From: Moringa oleifera
Lineage: Eukaryota > Streptophyta > Magnoliopsida > Brassicales > Moringaceae
Assembly: GCA_021397835.1 (NCBI GenBank)
Contig: JAJFZO010000799.1
Coordinates: forward strand, 1,240,001-1,304,000
DNA length: 64,000 nucleotides
Direction of reading: 5' to 3'
Part shown: one piece after another, positions 35,501 to 49,640 of the stretch
Numbering within the stretch: the first letter of the stretch is position 1
How the letters are laid out: the number at the start of each line of letters is the position of its first letter
Notes under the pieces: model-generated
What the model was told of the DNA's origin: nothing
What the model saw: the letters and a program-made list of their open reading frames with translations, nothing else
The model's database searches: none
Translations under genes and position numbers: made by a program

Positions 35501-36718
35501 AGTGGCCGGGTTCTTTGATCCTTCCAAATCGAAAGACAGAGAGGAAATAGCAGAGATAAACAAGATGCATTCCCTGATAGAGAAATACCAACTTAAGGGT
35601 AATTTCAGATGGATAGCAGCCCAGACTGACAGATACCGCAATGGAGAGCTCTACCGATGCATTGCTGATACAAAGGGAGCATTTGTGCAACCTGCATTAT
35701 ATGAGGCTTTTGGTCTGACAGTCATTGAGGCAATGAACTGTGGATTACCCACCTTTGCGACTAACAAAGGCGGCCCAGCAGAAATCATTGTTGATGGGAT
35801 CTCAGGTTTCCATATTGACCCAAACAATGGTGAAGAATCGAGCAATAAGATTGCTGATTTCTTTGAGAAATGCAAGACAGATGCTTCATATTGGAAGAAG
35901 ATATCAACTGCTGGTCTGCAACGAATATATGAATGGTATGTATATGAAAACAGAAGAAAGTGGCCTGGAAAATTTATGAATTTCTAATTGAGTCTATTGG
36001 CTTGCAGCTATACCTGGAAAATTTATGCAAACAAACTGCTGAACATGGGATCCATCTATGGATTTTGGAGGCAATTGAACAAGGATCAGAAGATAGCCAA
36101 GGAGAGATACATTGACATGCTTTACAATCTTCAATTCATGAAACTGGTGAGTTAAGTTTCACGGATCATCAAAAAATCATTCTAAGGAATATGTTTTTGC
36201 AGCTAATCTGGTAACATTTTCACAGGCAAGTAGGGTTCCCATCCCAACTGAGGAACTCCAAGAAAGCATGCCCGCTGCAATACCTCAAATGCCCAAACCA
36301 GCCTCGACGACTGAAACCCAACAACCAACAATAGCAACGTCCACAGGACAAGCTGAACACCAAACACCAATAGCAACTCCTCAAACCCAACAAGTAGCCC
36401 CAAGGGCCGAAGCTCAAGGGAATCAAGGCTCCGAGAAAGCCACAACCGAACCCCAGAAACAAGAATCTGAAAGGCAGGAGCTAAACTGAAATACGTTCTT
36501 CTTCTTGTTCTTCTTCTTTTGATATTTCTTGGATTTATTTTTAGAATCTGCTCTTGTCCTTCTATTTCACTGGCTCATCAAAATTTCTTCACAGGGAAGA
36601 GACCTTAGGGCAGAAGCAGCTCGTGTACCCACAGAGTCACAGATGCTCGCCCTGGAACTGGTGGTGCTTCATCGTTATTCTGCTCTTCATCTTCTACTTA
36701 GTGATAAAGTTCTGGTGA
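32502..36718 (+). CDS. SUS6: Sucrose synthase, SUS5/SUS6 class with C-terminal extension
   Basis: Reversible cleavage of sucrose with UDP to UDP-glucose and fructose. Exons: 32502-32602, 32686-32818, 32898-33052, 33261-33453, 33558-33679, 33794-34010, 34123-34218, 34325-34498, 34592-34708, 34812-34978, 35061-35285, 35369-35935, 36008-36146, 36226-36473, 36595-36718; 925 aa. Intron 8 and intron 14 use GC donors. The N-terminal regulatory part ([27 protein letters not shown]) has Thr-Asp-Thr ([10 protein letters not shown]) where classical isoforms have the phosphorylated Ser. The GT-B glycosyltransferase part has [21 protein letters not shown] and the E-x7-E donor-binding motif [11 protein letters not shown]. 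After the conserved core (about residue 803) comes a Gln/Thr/Pro-rich linker, then a tail rich in Trp, Phe, Ile and Leu. Class III isoforms are linked to phloem sieve elements. The symbol marks the class; SUS5 and SUS6 cannot be told apart here. Confidence 0.93.
36595..36718 (+). other. Alternative last exon of the sucrose synthase gene: hydrophobic tail anchor
   Basis: If exon 14 is read through, translation stops at 36487-36489 (...ERQELN), giving 889 aa. A GC donor at 36474 (GAAAG|GCAGGA) joined to the acceptor TTCTTCACAG at 36594 keeps the frame and adds 40 residues. These end in [20 protein letters not shown], a single membrane segment right at the C-terminus, before a stop at 36716-36718. 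SUS6-type proteins of other plants also end in a hydrophobic segment, which supports a real exon. Intron retention would give a soluble form. Confidence 0.75.
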
Positions 36719-38280
36719 TCTATCATACAAGTGCAGTGCACACAAGGCCACTGTCACAAAAATCATATAAGACTACTAAATCTGTATTAATTGTTTCCAT
36801 ATTATGATAATAAATTTTATTCACACTAATGTTTTCTTCCATTTCCTACTTCCATCAATTTTTATGAACCAAAATACATAATGAATCAAACAAGAGACAT
36901 AATAAAATATTGCCATCAGACAATATAATTGCAAATCTGTAACATTCTTAAAGATTAAATATCAAATCTCTTTATCATTGCAAAAAAATAAAATGATGTA
37001 ACTCAAAAAGTATTCTTCATAATCATAAGGCATTTTAAACCTTTTTATGAAAAAAATCCAAAAACATATTCTTATGTTCAATTAATATTGTGTTTTGTTC
37101 ATAATTTTTCCAATCATAATATATAGTCAATTTATTATTGGATTATATGGTGCTTTTTTTGTTTGTTCCATTATTAGTGCCTTCATGTGTTAATTCTTGA
37201 CAATCACAATGTCATTAACTCTTCCACATTTATCTAAAACATTATCATCCTTAGTTTGTCGCACTAAATTTTAACTTTCTTGAGCATAAGAGATTTAATT
37301 TATTTTTATTACTTTTTTGAGACTATTGTATAATTGATAAAATTGTTGTATTTAGAAGAATAAAATTTGAGTATTTTAGATGTCTATAGATCTTAATTTT
37401 AATATATAAAACATATCAAGGAAATTTTTAAAAACTGTTCTACGTAAATTGTTATTTACTTTAAGAAACATACATGAGAGATATAATTCTAGAATTAAGA
37501 GTGAGTTTATATTTATTTAACTGTAATTAACACATATAGAAGAGCAATTAAAAGAAAATAGAAACCAAAAAGGGAAAAAAAAAATCAAAAGACCAAACAT
37601 CAATCCATTACTTTGTGATATAATTGGGAGTCACATAGGACCCAAGATTAAGTTTCCTTTAACCTCAAGAGACCACATAACCAATAAATAAGGACAACCA
37701 ATAAATAAGAACTAATTCCTTTAGTTTTCCTAGTAGTTGTGTAGTACATATGGTGTGAACTAAGTGCTATAGTCATTTCTCTTTGTAAGAAAAAAATATA
37801 TTTTTTTTATTTCATGTCATTATCATATAGGTCATAGTTTTCATTATATTAAAAGAGGATACTTTCAAGCCATATGATTTCCTATAAGGCAAGGGTTCGT
37901 AAAAAAGGATTAGCCCATTGGGCTCATGAAATAACAAGTTAACTCACACAAGATCGATCACTTTGTACATGAAGGTTAATCTTAACAATATAGCCAAAGT
38001 GTTCATTGTTATTTTTATAGGGCGCGACCTACGACATAAAACATAATCTTTTGCTAAGTGACGTATCTTTGAAAACAAAGCATTTCATCTTATATGACAA
38101 CATATTGTATAAATAGTAAATTGTGATATTACTAAGGTAGATTCAAACAATAATTATTTTGTAATTTCATGAATCAATACATAATCAATTCAGTTTATAA
38201 TTTTTGTGCATTGAGAATAGTACTAGAAGGAGGGCATTCTGCTCTTTTAATTAACAATCACAATTGTTCTTTGATAGAAC
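36719..38280. other. Sucrose synthase 3' flank, then AT-rich intergenic DNA
   Basis: The likely 3' UTR continues to about 36830, with AATAAATTTT at 36810-36819 as a possible poly(A) signal. Beyond it I see no gene or structured repeat. Confidence 0.5.
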
Positions 38281-41200
38281 CAATAAAGTCACTTATGACT
38301 GTTGGATCCTACACCTAAAACATCACACACCACTCCTGACACATTGCAGTGCTTGTAGTAGCAAATCTTGGAATAAGTTGATATTGTGTGCACCATGACA
38401 TGTAGTAACCAATGACCAACAACGCCCACTAGAGGTAGTAGTGTACCATGAGCGTAACATTCCATATGGGGAAGGCGATGCAATGGACACCGTGTTATGT
38501 TGCAAAGTAGAAAGCTTAATGAACATTTCAAAGTCATCACATAAGGCCTACAATGTGGTGAACCATTGAAGGGAACAAATTTGATTTTGAGTTGTCATGC
38601 CCTCTAAACATCCTTCATGAATCGTTATCTCTACATTTTAAGATGTCATAACTAGAGCCTTATGATAGCTCTAAAAAGCCTTAAAATCACCTTAAGATGC
38701 CATAAAATTCTCATGTTGGGTTTAAGGTTTAGTGTTTAGGGTTTAGTGTTTAGTTTAGGCCCGTAGACTTATTCCTTTGTCATGTCTTCTTTATCATTCT
38801 CAGAAAGGATGCTTTGGCATCATATAATGTGTTATCCCCAATCCCAGTCGATAATTTTTGGCAGTTCAATAAACACTTCATCAACCATTTCATCACGAGC
38901 ATTAAATAATGAAAAAATATGATCATTTAATGACCATGCCATAATGACACAATGAGTTATTGTGAGCGTACATATGTCACTTTAGCATTAGGGTATTTCA
39001 AGTACACGATTTGCAATAGTCTATAGCCCTCATGATGGTAAAACACAACCTCTTGGCATCCTTATTCCTTGTGACACTCATCAAAAATTAGACTCATGAC
39101 TTGTCCTAAATATTGGCATGCTTAGAAAAATATATCAAAATGAACAAAAGCTGAAGGATCTAAGGAAAAGTAATCATAGGTCTTGAGTAAATGACGCTTA
39201 AAAGGTCTTGCGATAAATGATCTAAGCCTCAATCGACATCACTGAACATATCCTATGTTGAACCTAGGGATGCGAAATACACACTATTATTAGTCCCATG
39301 ACAACAAATTCTAATGGAATTGGAACACAAGCCATACCATGAATGGCCATGAAGGTTATTATTTAAACTAGCACAATATGACATAATGAAGTATTGCTAA
39401 TACCAACGAGACTGCAACCATGACATTGGATAATTTCGCCATCTAAATGAAGAGATTGAGCAATTCATCCAGCAAGGTTACCTCAGAAAGTATGTGCACA
39501 AGGAGCAAGCTGAGTAGCGTACACCTAAGATGCAGGTTAAGGAGGAGTATAGGAACGATGATACAAAGACACAAGAATGACTGCTTAGTGGTGTCATTAA
39601 CTTCATTACTAGTAAACCTATTGCCATCGAAGAAAGTTCAATGTCACATAAGGCTTGTATGAGGCAAACAAAGTAGTCATTACCTCATTAGGCGTTAGAT
39701 GCCATATCATTTATAACCTTTTTTACTTAAGACTCCCTAAGCACTCTTCACCCATATGATGACCCCCTAGTGATTAACATCATTATCACCAATTACTAGG
39801 TGCAGCAAGCTTTCATCAACAATGGGAGCTTGATAGATGTCTTGTTTCATTATATATATCAATGTCTCAACCTCATCATTGATCGACTAAGCCTGTTTAC
39901 CACCCCACTTAACGACTTTGAGGGGGAATGGACAAACAATGCCCTCCATGAGGACAATCACATTATAGATAACGATCGAAAAATATCACCACCATAGCCA
40001 ATCTTTTTTTCGTACAGTCTCCCTTAACATATAATACGATCCTTGATAGGGCAAACTTGAATTCCATTCAAGCAATCATCTCTAACCATGAGTTATTGAT
40101 GAAATTCTTAACCCCTCAAGGATCAAAAAGGTTATAGAAGATCAAGTCGGGTCAAGATAATGATATCTCCTAACGACCCATCAAAATGCTTAAAAAGATT
40201 TCCTCATAACACTAGATTAATGTGCACATATCATTTGTGGTAAACTTGTGAAGCCCTTGCAATGAGTCTCAATTGAAAAAAATAAATACCTTAAGATAGA
40301 TGTCGACCTTGATCTAGTATGTTAGGGATGCGTTCATTTAGTGTTTGCAACAAAATATTAATATTTTTACCTGGATATGCTTAGCGAGACTTGGACCACC
40401 ATTGAGCATGCACTAACATTGACTTACTACATAGTCTAATATGAATGAAGAAATAACACTTCGCAGCAGAGCGTTAGGAAACAATGTAAGTTGAAAAACA
40501 GTGTGTCACAGACACTGAGTTTATTCATGAATTTAGCTACCTCTAATGGCTCAGTAATGTAGTCCTTATAGAAATGCCAAATTGTACATGACACGTGTAT
40601 GAACTATATAAATTTTAACAAAGTATGCCGAAAGAAAAATTTCTTATTACCTTATATTGATCAATAGGTCGATGACATCTCAGGGCATAAGCTTCTAAGC
40701 TTTATGGATACATTTGTAAGGTATAATCAAATTAAGATGTGATAATTAGATGTAAAGTATGTGTCGTTCTTCACCAACTATGGCACATACTGCGACACCA
40801 TCATCTCGTTCGGACTTGAGAATGTCAGGGCTACAAGCTAGTAATTAGTTAACAAGCATTTTCAAGATAAAATAAACCAGGTCTTATGATAGATGTCCTC
40901 GCTCTAACTCATGAGTCTAAAATGCCCAACGCTAATCGAAATATTCTAGCAGCAACTCTTATTCAAGAATACACCTTAAACTTGGCTTGATCATTTTCTC
41001 TTGGTGATTGTACAATATTCTTTTTTTGACTCCACTTGCATGAACTTTTAAAATTTATGAAATATCATTTTCTTTTCTTCAATTTCTCGTTTAATGTCAT
41101 CCCAAGCTAACTTACTTTTAACTAACCCTTAACAATAACAAATGTTAACTAAGTGATATTATAGTTAACATTTGACACCAATTTTCGATGAAGTACGAAC

Positions 41201-42050
41201 TTTGCAATCTTCGAGCACGTCTTGATGATGTCACTTAATTATCAAATCCTAATGAAGTCTAAACCTATGAAACCTATTAACTGTTACGTCTTGACCAAGC
41301 CTAAACTTAATGATATGTTATCCTGATGAAGCAAAAACCTGAAGATATCTATGAACCCAATGAATTGTAAGCCCAATGATGCAAAATCTTAATGTACTTT
41401 TAAGATAAGCTCATTTTAAGCAACTTACCTAATTTCATCCAGCATAAAATTAGGCATCTACAGTTTTTTCTCTTTGTTCATACTCTAAGAATCAAAGTTT
41501 GAACAAAAATATCAAGACAACTAACTTTGCCCCCTAAATCATTAATGAGCTTTCCTTGAATTCTTTTTAGAAAGACTTTTTTTCCTTTTTTTTTTTTTTG
41601 TTTTTTGAATGAATGTCATGGTCCCAAGTGTGATTCTCAAACATCTTGAACTTCATGAAAATGACTTCATACGATGTGATTCCTAACACTATATTCAAAA
41701 TCATCTCTAGCGTGTAACATATAATTTATAACTAATCTTGGTTTTTTCCTTTGACGTGATTCACAATCGTCTCAGGTTGGTACGGTTCACACTGATTCAA
41801 ACCTGATAAAAGCTACCAAGGTGTGGTATAATGGTCTCCTAGCATCATCCATTAACACATTAAATCAATTCAGGTACTTGTTCATTGGCCACATTGTCAT
41901 TAGCATCAAATAAATGCAAGAACAATGACCATTCATGATCATGCAATAACATCCAAGTGAGCCGCTTTATGAGTACATGTGTTACTTCAATGTTAAGATG
42001 TTACGAGTTCAAGACTTGTAGGAATTAGCGGCCTTGGCAACTAATACTAC
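38280..42050 (+). mobile_element. Ty3/Gypsy retrotransposon remnant, copy B
   Basis: Same family and orientation as the remnant at 16.7-18.5 kb. A gag block HLNEEIEQFIQQGYLRKYV is at about 39440-39497. A protease-like block HPYDDPLVINIIITNY plus QQAFINNGSLIDVLFHYIY (Asn-Asn-Gly-Ser where Asp-Thr-Gly-Ser is usual) is at about 39750-39865. TYNTILDRANLNSIQAIIS is near 40027-40083, followed by HELLMKFLTPQG. A decayed pre-RT block lies at about 40290-40430. Stops and frameshifts occur throughout. Related non-coding segments at about 38880-39030 and 41900-42020 flank it and may be remains of the two LTRs, which would make a roughly 3.2-kb deleted element. Confidence 0.7.
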
Positions 42051-43005
42051 ATAAGTCATTATCAATAAGAATAATGATACTATCATTTTCTTTAAATATT
42101 AAGTTGTTCAGTAATTATAAGCATATTTTATATATTTATTATAAATTTTAATTTGATTATTTTTCATGCTTCTGTATGTATACAACTGATGGATAAAAAG
42201 ACTTACACTTAAAATGAAGTTAACGAAATAATTTTTTTTTTTAAAATCATATAAAAAATAAATAAAAAATCAAAGCACTATTCAATGATAAATTTTTATT
42301 GTCAAAAACTTATTATACCAAAAATTTGAAATAAAGAGATAAATTGATAAGATAATTAAATTTTAATTGAAACATAATAAATTACTGGGCAGACTTTTGT
42401 CTTTTTTATAAATCTACTTTGCAATCTACTGTAAAAATTATAAGAAAAATTAAAAATCAATGAAAATATCATAATATCAAATTTTAAGTAACAAAGAATT
42501 AAAATAATATTTTTTATAAAATCTGCCTTGCAATCTACTGTAAAAATTATAAGAAAAGTTAAAAAAATCAATGAAAATAGTAATAATATCAAATTTTAAG
42601 TAATAAAGAATTAAAATATTATTTGAGAGAGAAAGAAGTTAAAATTTTAAAATGAATTAAAAAATTTTCTTTCTTATTGCACATTTAAAATAAGTTAGAA
42701 AATAATTAAAATTATAAAAATACTCATTTAATTTTTTAAAAAAGTAAATCATTAGGAGGCCCCACTTGAAAGTGAAACCTAGCCATTGTTTATGCATAGC
42801 GCTTTTTTTTTTTTTTAAATCAATTTTGGACACCAGTTTGGCCATATCTTTTATGAATTTTTCCTAACGTGAAGTATGCTTCATATCGCAAAAACAATAT
42901 TATAATAATAACCTCATTTTGAATAAAAAATTTTAAAAAATAAAAATTAAAAAATTAAAAATTAATTAATAAATAATAAAATAAAAGAGAAAGTAGTTGT
43001 TTTTC
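42051..43005. other. AT-rich DNA with a short local duplication
   Basis: No gene recognised. A unit around AATCTACTGTAAAAATTATAAG is present twice (about 42420-42500 and 42530-42615). Confidence 0.5.
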
Positions 43006-45341
43006 AACAAAAGCACTAAGATTTTACTATTAAAAGTTAATATGACAAGAATTAAAGTCGTAGACCTACTCTTAAAGTGAGAAAAAATATTAGCTTCAGA
43101 AAGAAAAAATTCACTTCAAATTAGAACGAATTTTATCAAATCATTAAGATAATATGACCATAGACCTATGTGTTAAAAAGCTTGGATGGGATTGTTATCA
43201 CAGTGATGTGAAATAAATTAAATCTAAATGATGTTATAATTAGGTAAGGGAGAAAGACAATTTTGCCTTATAAAAGCCATCAAAAATGAAAACTCACTAA
43301 TGGGGAGAAGTAAAGGGCAAGAGAGAACCAAGTGTCAAATAAAAAAAAAAATCCTAATAAAAATGAAAGGCTCCTAAAAAAATAATGACTTAATAAGATT
43401 GTAATTATAGACCTTTAAACTTTATAATCTAATTATAAAAATATCATAAATTCTTATTAAAAGAGGTATAAATAAAAAAATTATTAAAAAAAGATTATCA
43501 TCAAATTAGAAGATAAGTGTATGAAACTATCTTTTGGAGTCGTTCTCAAGCTCTTAAATTTTTCTTGTAAGCGTCTAGCTTGAACCCAGGTTTGAGCCAA
43601 CCTTCGTTTTGCTTGAAGTTGCCCTTTAGACCAACTCGAGATCCTTACTTCGATCTAACCTCCTTAAGAAAATTAAGTAAAAATTTATCAAAAATCTAAT
43701 ATCGAAACCATAACATCTTTTTAAAAAGCAAACAATTTAGCTTGGTGAGAAGGTAAACCTTATTGGCAATTGAAGCAAAATGAAATCAAAAAAGGAATCT
43801 CATAATTAGGGGTGATAATAGTCCATTCTATTTGATTTGGAGTTTAGACCAAACTAAAGTAGATTTTGATCGATTATGAAAAAATTGGACCCAAATTAAA
43901 TCAATGAAGTTGGGAGATCTGAATCCAATCAAAAATTTTTTATGTTTTGTTTGATTTGATTTCTTAATTAATTTTTTTAAAAAATAATAATATTTAGTCG
44001 TAAGTTATATGCTTTAATCCATCAAAAAAGATAAAAAAACAAACTAATATTCTAACATAAGTTTTAAATTACATAAAAATATTCAAATAAAATTATTTTT
44101 CAAAAAATTCAAATATTAAAAATGATTATCTTAAGCAGTTTAAATCTTAAAAATATGTAAATAAATAATTTAGAACAAAAGCACTAAGATTTTACTATTA
44201 AAAGTTAATATGACAAGAATTAAAGTCGTAGACCTACTCTTAAAGTGAGAAAAAATATTAGCTTCAGAAAGAAAAAATTCACTTCAAATTAGAACGAATT
44301 TTATCAAATCATTAAGATAATATGACCATAGACCTATGTGTTAAAAAGCTTGGATGGGATTGTTATCACAGTGATGTGAAATAAATTAAATCTAAATGAT
44401 GTTATAATTAGGTAAGGGAGAAAGACAATTTTGCCTTATAAAAGCCATCAAAAATGAAAACTCACTAATGGGGAGAAGTAAAGGGCAAGAGAGAACCAAG
44501 TGTCAAATAAAAAAAAAAATCCTAATAAAAATGAAAGGCTCCTAAAAAAATAATGACTTAATAAGATTGTAATTATAGACCTTTAAACTTTATAATCTAA
44601 TTATAAAAATATCATAAATTCTTATTAAAAGAGGTATAAATAAAAAAATTATTAAAAAAAGATTATCATCAAATTAGAAGATAAGTGTATGAAACTATCT
44701 TTTGGAGTCGTTCTCAAGCTCTTAAATTTTTCTTGTAAGCGTCTAGCTTGAACCCAGGTTTGAGCCAACCTTCGTTTTGCTTGAAGTTGCCCTTTAGACC
44801 AACTCGAGATCCTTACTTCGATCTAACCTCCTTAAGAAAATTAAGTAAAAATTTATCAAAAATCTAATATCGAAACCATAACATCTTTTTAAAAAGCAAA
44901 CAATTTAGCTTGGTGAGAAGGTAAACCTTATTGGCAATTGAAGCAAAATGAAATCAAAAAAGGAATCTCATAATTAGGGGTGATAATAGTCCATTCTATT
45001 TGATTTGGAGTTTAGACCAAACTAAAGTAGATTTTGATCGATTATGAAAAAATTGGACCCAAATTAAATCAATGAAGTTGGGAGATCTGAATCCAATCAA
45101 AAATTTTTTATGTTTTGTTTGATTTGATTTCTTAATTAATTTTTTTAAAAAATAATAATATTTAGTCGTAAGTTATATGCTTTAATCCATCAAAAAAGAT
45201 AAAAAAACAAACTAATATTCTAACATAAGTTTTAAATTACATAAAAATATTCAAATAAAATTATTTTTCAAAAAATTCAAATATTAAAAATGATTATCTT
45301 AAGCAGTTTAAATCTTAAAAATATGTAAATAAATAATTTAG
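43006..45341. repeat. Perfect 1168-bp tandem duplication
   Basis: The segment 43006-44173 is repeated directly at 44174-45341, both copies starting AACAAAAGCACTAAG and ending AAATAATTTAG. I found no difference between the copies when reading them side by side. Only one base of microhomology is seen at the junction. Neither copy has a coding region of note. Each holds an AATTAGGGGTGATAATAGTCC segment that resembles the ends of some plant DNA transposons, without a clear partner. Confidence 0.93.
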
Positions 45342-48049
45342 AGTTTGACATTTCTCTTGAAGATGTTGTTAACAAGATAATATTTGTTTTTTTATTGTTA
45401 ACCTAAATAAAAAGTTATAAAGTAAATAAACAAAAATTAAAAAGATTTTATTCTTAATTAAAAATAAATAAGAAAAAATAAGAAAAAAGAAATAAAAAGA
45501 AATTAAAGAAAATAATTTTAAGATTATCTACTTTTATAGATGGTTATTGTTAAGTAATGTGGAAGATACTACTATTTAGTGAGCTCGATTTTCATAAGTC
45601 TTTAAGCATCAAACCCGAATTGACTTGAACTATTTAAAAAAAAATTATCCAAGTAAATCAAAAATGAAAAAAAAAGTTCAAATTTAGGTTCGTTTCGATT
45701 TAATCAATTAAATTTACTTTTTGCTCATTTATATCTATAATGAATTTTAAGGACTTCTCTTGCAAAACCATAAAACATACCAAGATTATAAATAAAATAA
45801 AATAAGAGAACAATTACAAGCCATCTAAAAAGAATTAAATATCTAACAAACTTTACAATGCGACAAAAAGTTGACTCGTAATAAAAAGAAGAACTCCAAT
45901 GTAGTGATATTTGAAGAAAAGGAGACCAAGTATGAACAAGAAAAAAAAAATATAGGAAAGTGAAGAGCCAAAATATCAAAGATAAAAGTAAGGGTGTTTT
46001 TGATGGGGTTCAATCGATTTATACCCTTTTTTAGTATACTAAAAATTGGTGCAATTTGGCAATTACTCATAATCTTATAGCTTGATTTAAAATATATAAA
46101 TTATGTCAAATTCCACACATAAAATATGATGTGGTTTGGTTTATTAATATATTTTAAAATAATTATCAAGCAATATTAACTTACTGCTAATTACAAAAAT
46201 TCAAATAAAATAATCAATTTAAATCATATAATTTAAAGTAAGATAAATTACAAAATAATCAAAATGTCAACTTAAAAATTGAAAATCTATTAAACCTTAA
46301 ACAAGTTATCAAAAAAAAAAAATCATATATTGATAACGTAAAACTAATAAAAAAGTAACAACATAATTTATGGTAAAGAAATCTCCTCACATAAATGCAG
46401 TATAGTTTGATTTAAAACTGATTATTTTTTTTAAAGAAATCAAATCGTATTAATGTAATTTATAATTTTTTAAATATTTTTAAATTTTTAATTTAAAATT
46501 CATACGGTTTGATTTAATGAGATTGAATTTGATTGATTTTCATATTTTGATAGTTTTTTCTTAAATATCCTTATAATCAAGAGAAAATTATGCCGCAATC
46601 TCTCAAAAATATGAGCATTCAATCCGAATGACCATGGGAACAAAATGTGGTGGGGCAAGAATGCCTTCCCTGTTCTCCCTATTTGTGAATTTATTCCTAG
46701 TTTTTGTCCCATTTTTCGTTTAATAAAAGCAACGATGGAGGTGACGAATCCCTATTAAGGAACAAGTAAAGAGCAATCTCTATTTCTCGTGATATTTTTT
46801 ATTTATATTTAAAAAATATTTAGTATATATATAAAAAGATATAGCTTTAAATAAGTATTAGTTAACATTTATTTTAATTTTAAATTTAATATTAAATAAA
46901 TTTTAAGTTTAGATTAATTTAATTTAAATTTTAATTAAATTTTGATTTTAATTTTAAATTATAAAGTAAAAGCCTTATAAAACTTTTAAATTTATTTCGA
47001 GTGACAAATCAAAACTTGATATTTAAAAAGTGACGTTATAATCCTTGAAGAATATTATTAGTTAACACAAACCTTGATATCTAACACCATTTAAAATCAA
47101 CATTAACATCAAGGTAAAATAGTAGTTTCATTATGTTGCACCCATTTTCTTTCCATTACTGAATTTTTTACTTTCACTTTTATGAGATCCCCCATTAATA
47201 CTTTCACTTTCTTTTTCTTTATTAATACTTTTATTTTTTTCTTTCCAATTCTATGTAATCTTCTAATTAATTAAGAAAACAAGAGTTACAATCATATCAT
47301 CGATTCTTCTCTTGATCTCTCATAGCTTATCCCTCAAACCCATGCACGACAAACATTGGTTGAAGAATCAAAATTAAACCAACATCCCATGGACTTGTAA
47401 AAGGCATTGTGGGTAAGGTAAGAGAGAGAGGTGACCAATACGAAAAGGATAGGGAAAGGAGATATTGCATAGAAAGGAAAGGAGTAATGAGAAGACATAC
47501 TTAGACAAACCAAAACATTGTACCCAATAAGGTTTGGGATCAATATTGGCGGAGGAAATGTTGGAACCATGATCAGTAGTCACGAGATGAAGAAAAAGGA
47601 AATTGTGAGGGAGTGGGAAGAAGATAACGAAAAGAGGTAAACGAGAAAGGAAGATAGGTAGGATTCCATGGAGAAACATTGGGTGGGTTGGAGAATGAGA
47701 TCGTTTTCCGTGAGAAAGGAATGAGTGACTTTGAAGGTTGAGGCTCTCAAAACTGCTGACTTTAGTGTTTCCTCATGTGTTCACAGCAGTCATGGTTGGT
47801 GCCATTGATGCCACCTTCACTTAAATAAATATCATTGAAAAAATTTAAATTATAATATAAGTAAGGTAAATAAATTTTAATTTTTTTTTAATTTTTTTGA
47901 ATCATTATCCTTATAATCAAAATGTTAACTTAGGGTTTATTTCAATCGATATACAAATTTTGAGATTTATTTTGATCGATATTAAATATCGAGACTCGAT
48001 TTGTCTATCACAATAACCATAAAAGTTCTATGAGATTTTTATCTTAAAT

Positions 48050-48082
<33 letters not shown>

Positions 48083-49640
48083 ATGTACGAGTTCGATGAT
48101 GAAGACAGATAAAGAACATAATTGCCATTCTCATTTATAAAAATATTGAAACTCTTCAAACCCGTTTCCATTCAATTTATACTCTTCCATAACTATTTCA
48201 TTAAAAACGGATCTCCACGAAATCATGTTCCGACAAAAAAAAAAGAATAAATATCATTTAAAACTTTGAGTTTAATGCTTTCTCTCCAATCAAATATTAA
48301 CTTTCAAAATGTATCCAAACAGACCCTAATTTATTGATTTTGTCCAAATTAAACCTCACTCAAAATAATTATAAAAAATTAATAATATTTTCATTGTTAA
48401 AAATGACTAAAAACTTATCAAATAGATTTGACACTTTATTTTAATTTTATTCCTCAAATTTGAAATTTTTTTAACTAATTAACTATTTTTTATGAATTTT
48501 TAAAATTTTGATGGTATATTTTTTAAGAAAAATATTTTTGGTGCTTAAAAATTTTTGAATTTTTTTATGATGATAGCTTAAATATTTTATTACATCCATA
48601 AAAAATTATAAGTCAAAATTCATTGTAAAATCTCTCTAATTTGAATATTTTTAATATTTAAATTTTTTAACGAGGTTCAATTTTGACAAAATTAAAATAT
48701 TAAGGTTTGTTTGAATAATTTTTAAAAGTAAAAGTTTGATTAGAGAGAGAGGATAAAACTTAAAGTTTTAAATGACATTTACAAAAAAAAAAAATGACAA
48801 CTTTACTTTTTATTATCAAATAAATCATCTTAAAAAAATCAACCAAGAAAAAAAATTAATTTTAGTCCTCTTGGTTGAGAGGAGGGCATGTGATAGGAAA
48901 AACCTAACAAAGGGTAAAATTGATCTCCCATTGCTAGTAACAATTAATGGAGGCTCCTTAAAGAAGTTACTAAGTGCATGATATTAGAAGATTCTATAAG
49001 AACATTGAGAATATCCAAATCGACTCTTAGTGGTGATAATCTACTCATAAAGATGCAATAATCTTTCCATAGAAGTGCAATCAGAGGAAAATGAAGAGCA
49101 AGCACAGGCATGTGAAAGCAACCTAAAAACAAATTTGTTTGATCAAATTCTCAAACATTGAGCCACTTATTTGAGCATAGGGAAAGATCCTCTTCTGTTT
49201 TTATCTCCAAAGAAATTAACTTTTTCTTCCTTCAAAGCACCCCTAAAAAGCAGAGCTTAAACAGAGCTTAAATCGGATGGTTAAGAGAGATTTTCTCGAA
49301 ATTGTTTGGTCAAATGTTGAAGGACTGAATTTGTTTTATTTAGATCTCATTTTGCTCAAACAGTGACCAGTCCTAGAAAACGAAATCCAGTTGCTACACT
49401 GTCTGAATGGGCTCAACTGACCCTACCTCTCTTCAGATTAAAACCAGAACGAGTCACATCAGAGTAGAATAGCTCTGCGGCTTGCAGGCGGCAGATTACT
49501 GGCTGCGCGCTCTTTCATGTCCTGAACCCAAAATACCAAATCATGCGCTTGTAATTTATCAGCAACCATTTGGACGAAACAAAATTTTTTCCTCGATAAT
49601 CAGTTTCACCTGGCTTCCATGGTGAGGAACTTTTCTCCCG
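45342..49640. other. Gene-free AT-rich stretch upstream of CSTF77
   Basis: No gene recognised. The open minus-strand frame at 47374-47679 and similar ones show no conserved pattern. A pure (AT)n run lies at about 48050-48075. The rest is low-complexity A/T with occasional purine-rich segments. Confidence 0.5.
48050..48075. repeat. (AT)n microsatellite
   Basis: Uninterrupted TA dinucleotide run of about 13 units. Confidence 0.9.

Noticed and set aside
43806..43990. Possible DNA transposon end (AATTAGGGGTGATAATAGTCC) in the 1168-bp repeat
   Set aside because: No inverted partner or target duplication could be found, so only the tandem duplication is reported.
47374..47679. Minus-strand open frame of 101 codons upstream of CSTF77
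   Set aside because: Phe/Leu/Pro-rich translation of purine-rich DNA, with no conserved blocks; likely chance.
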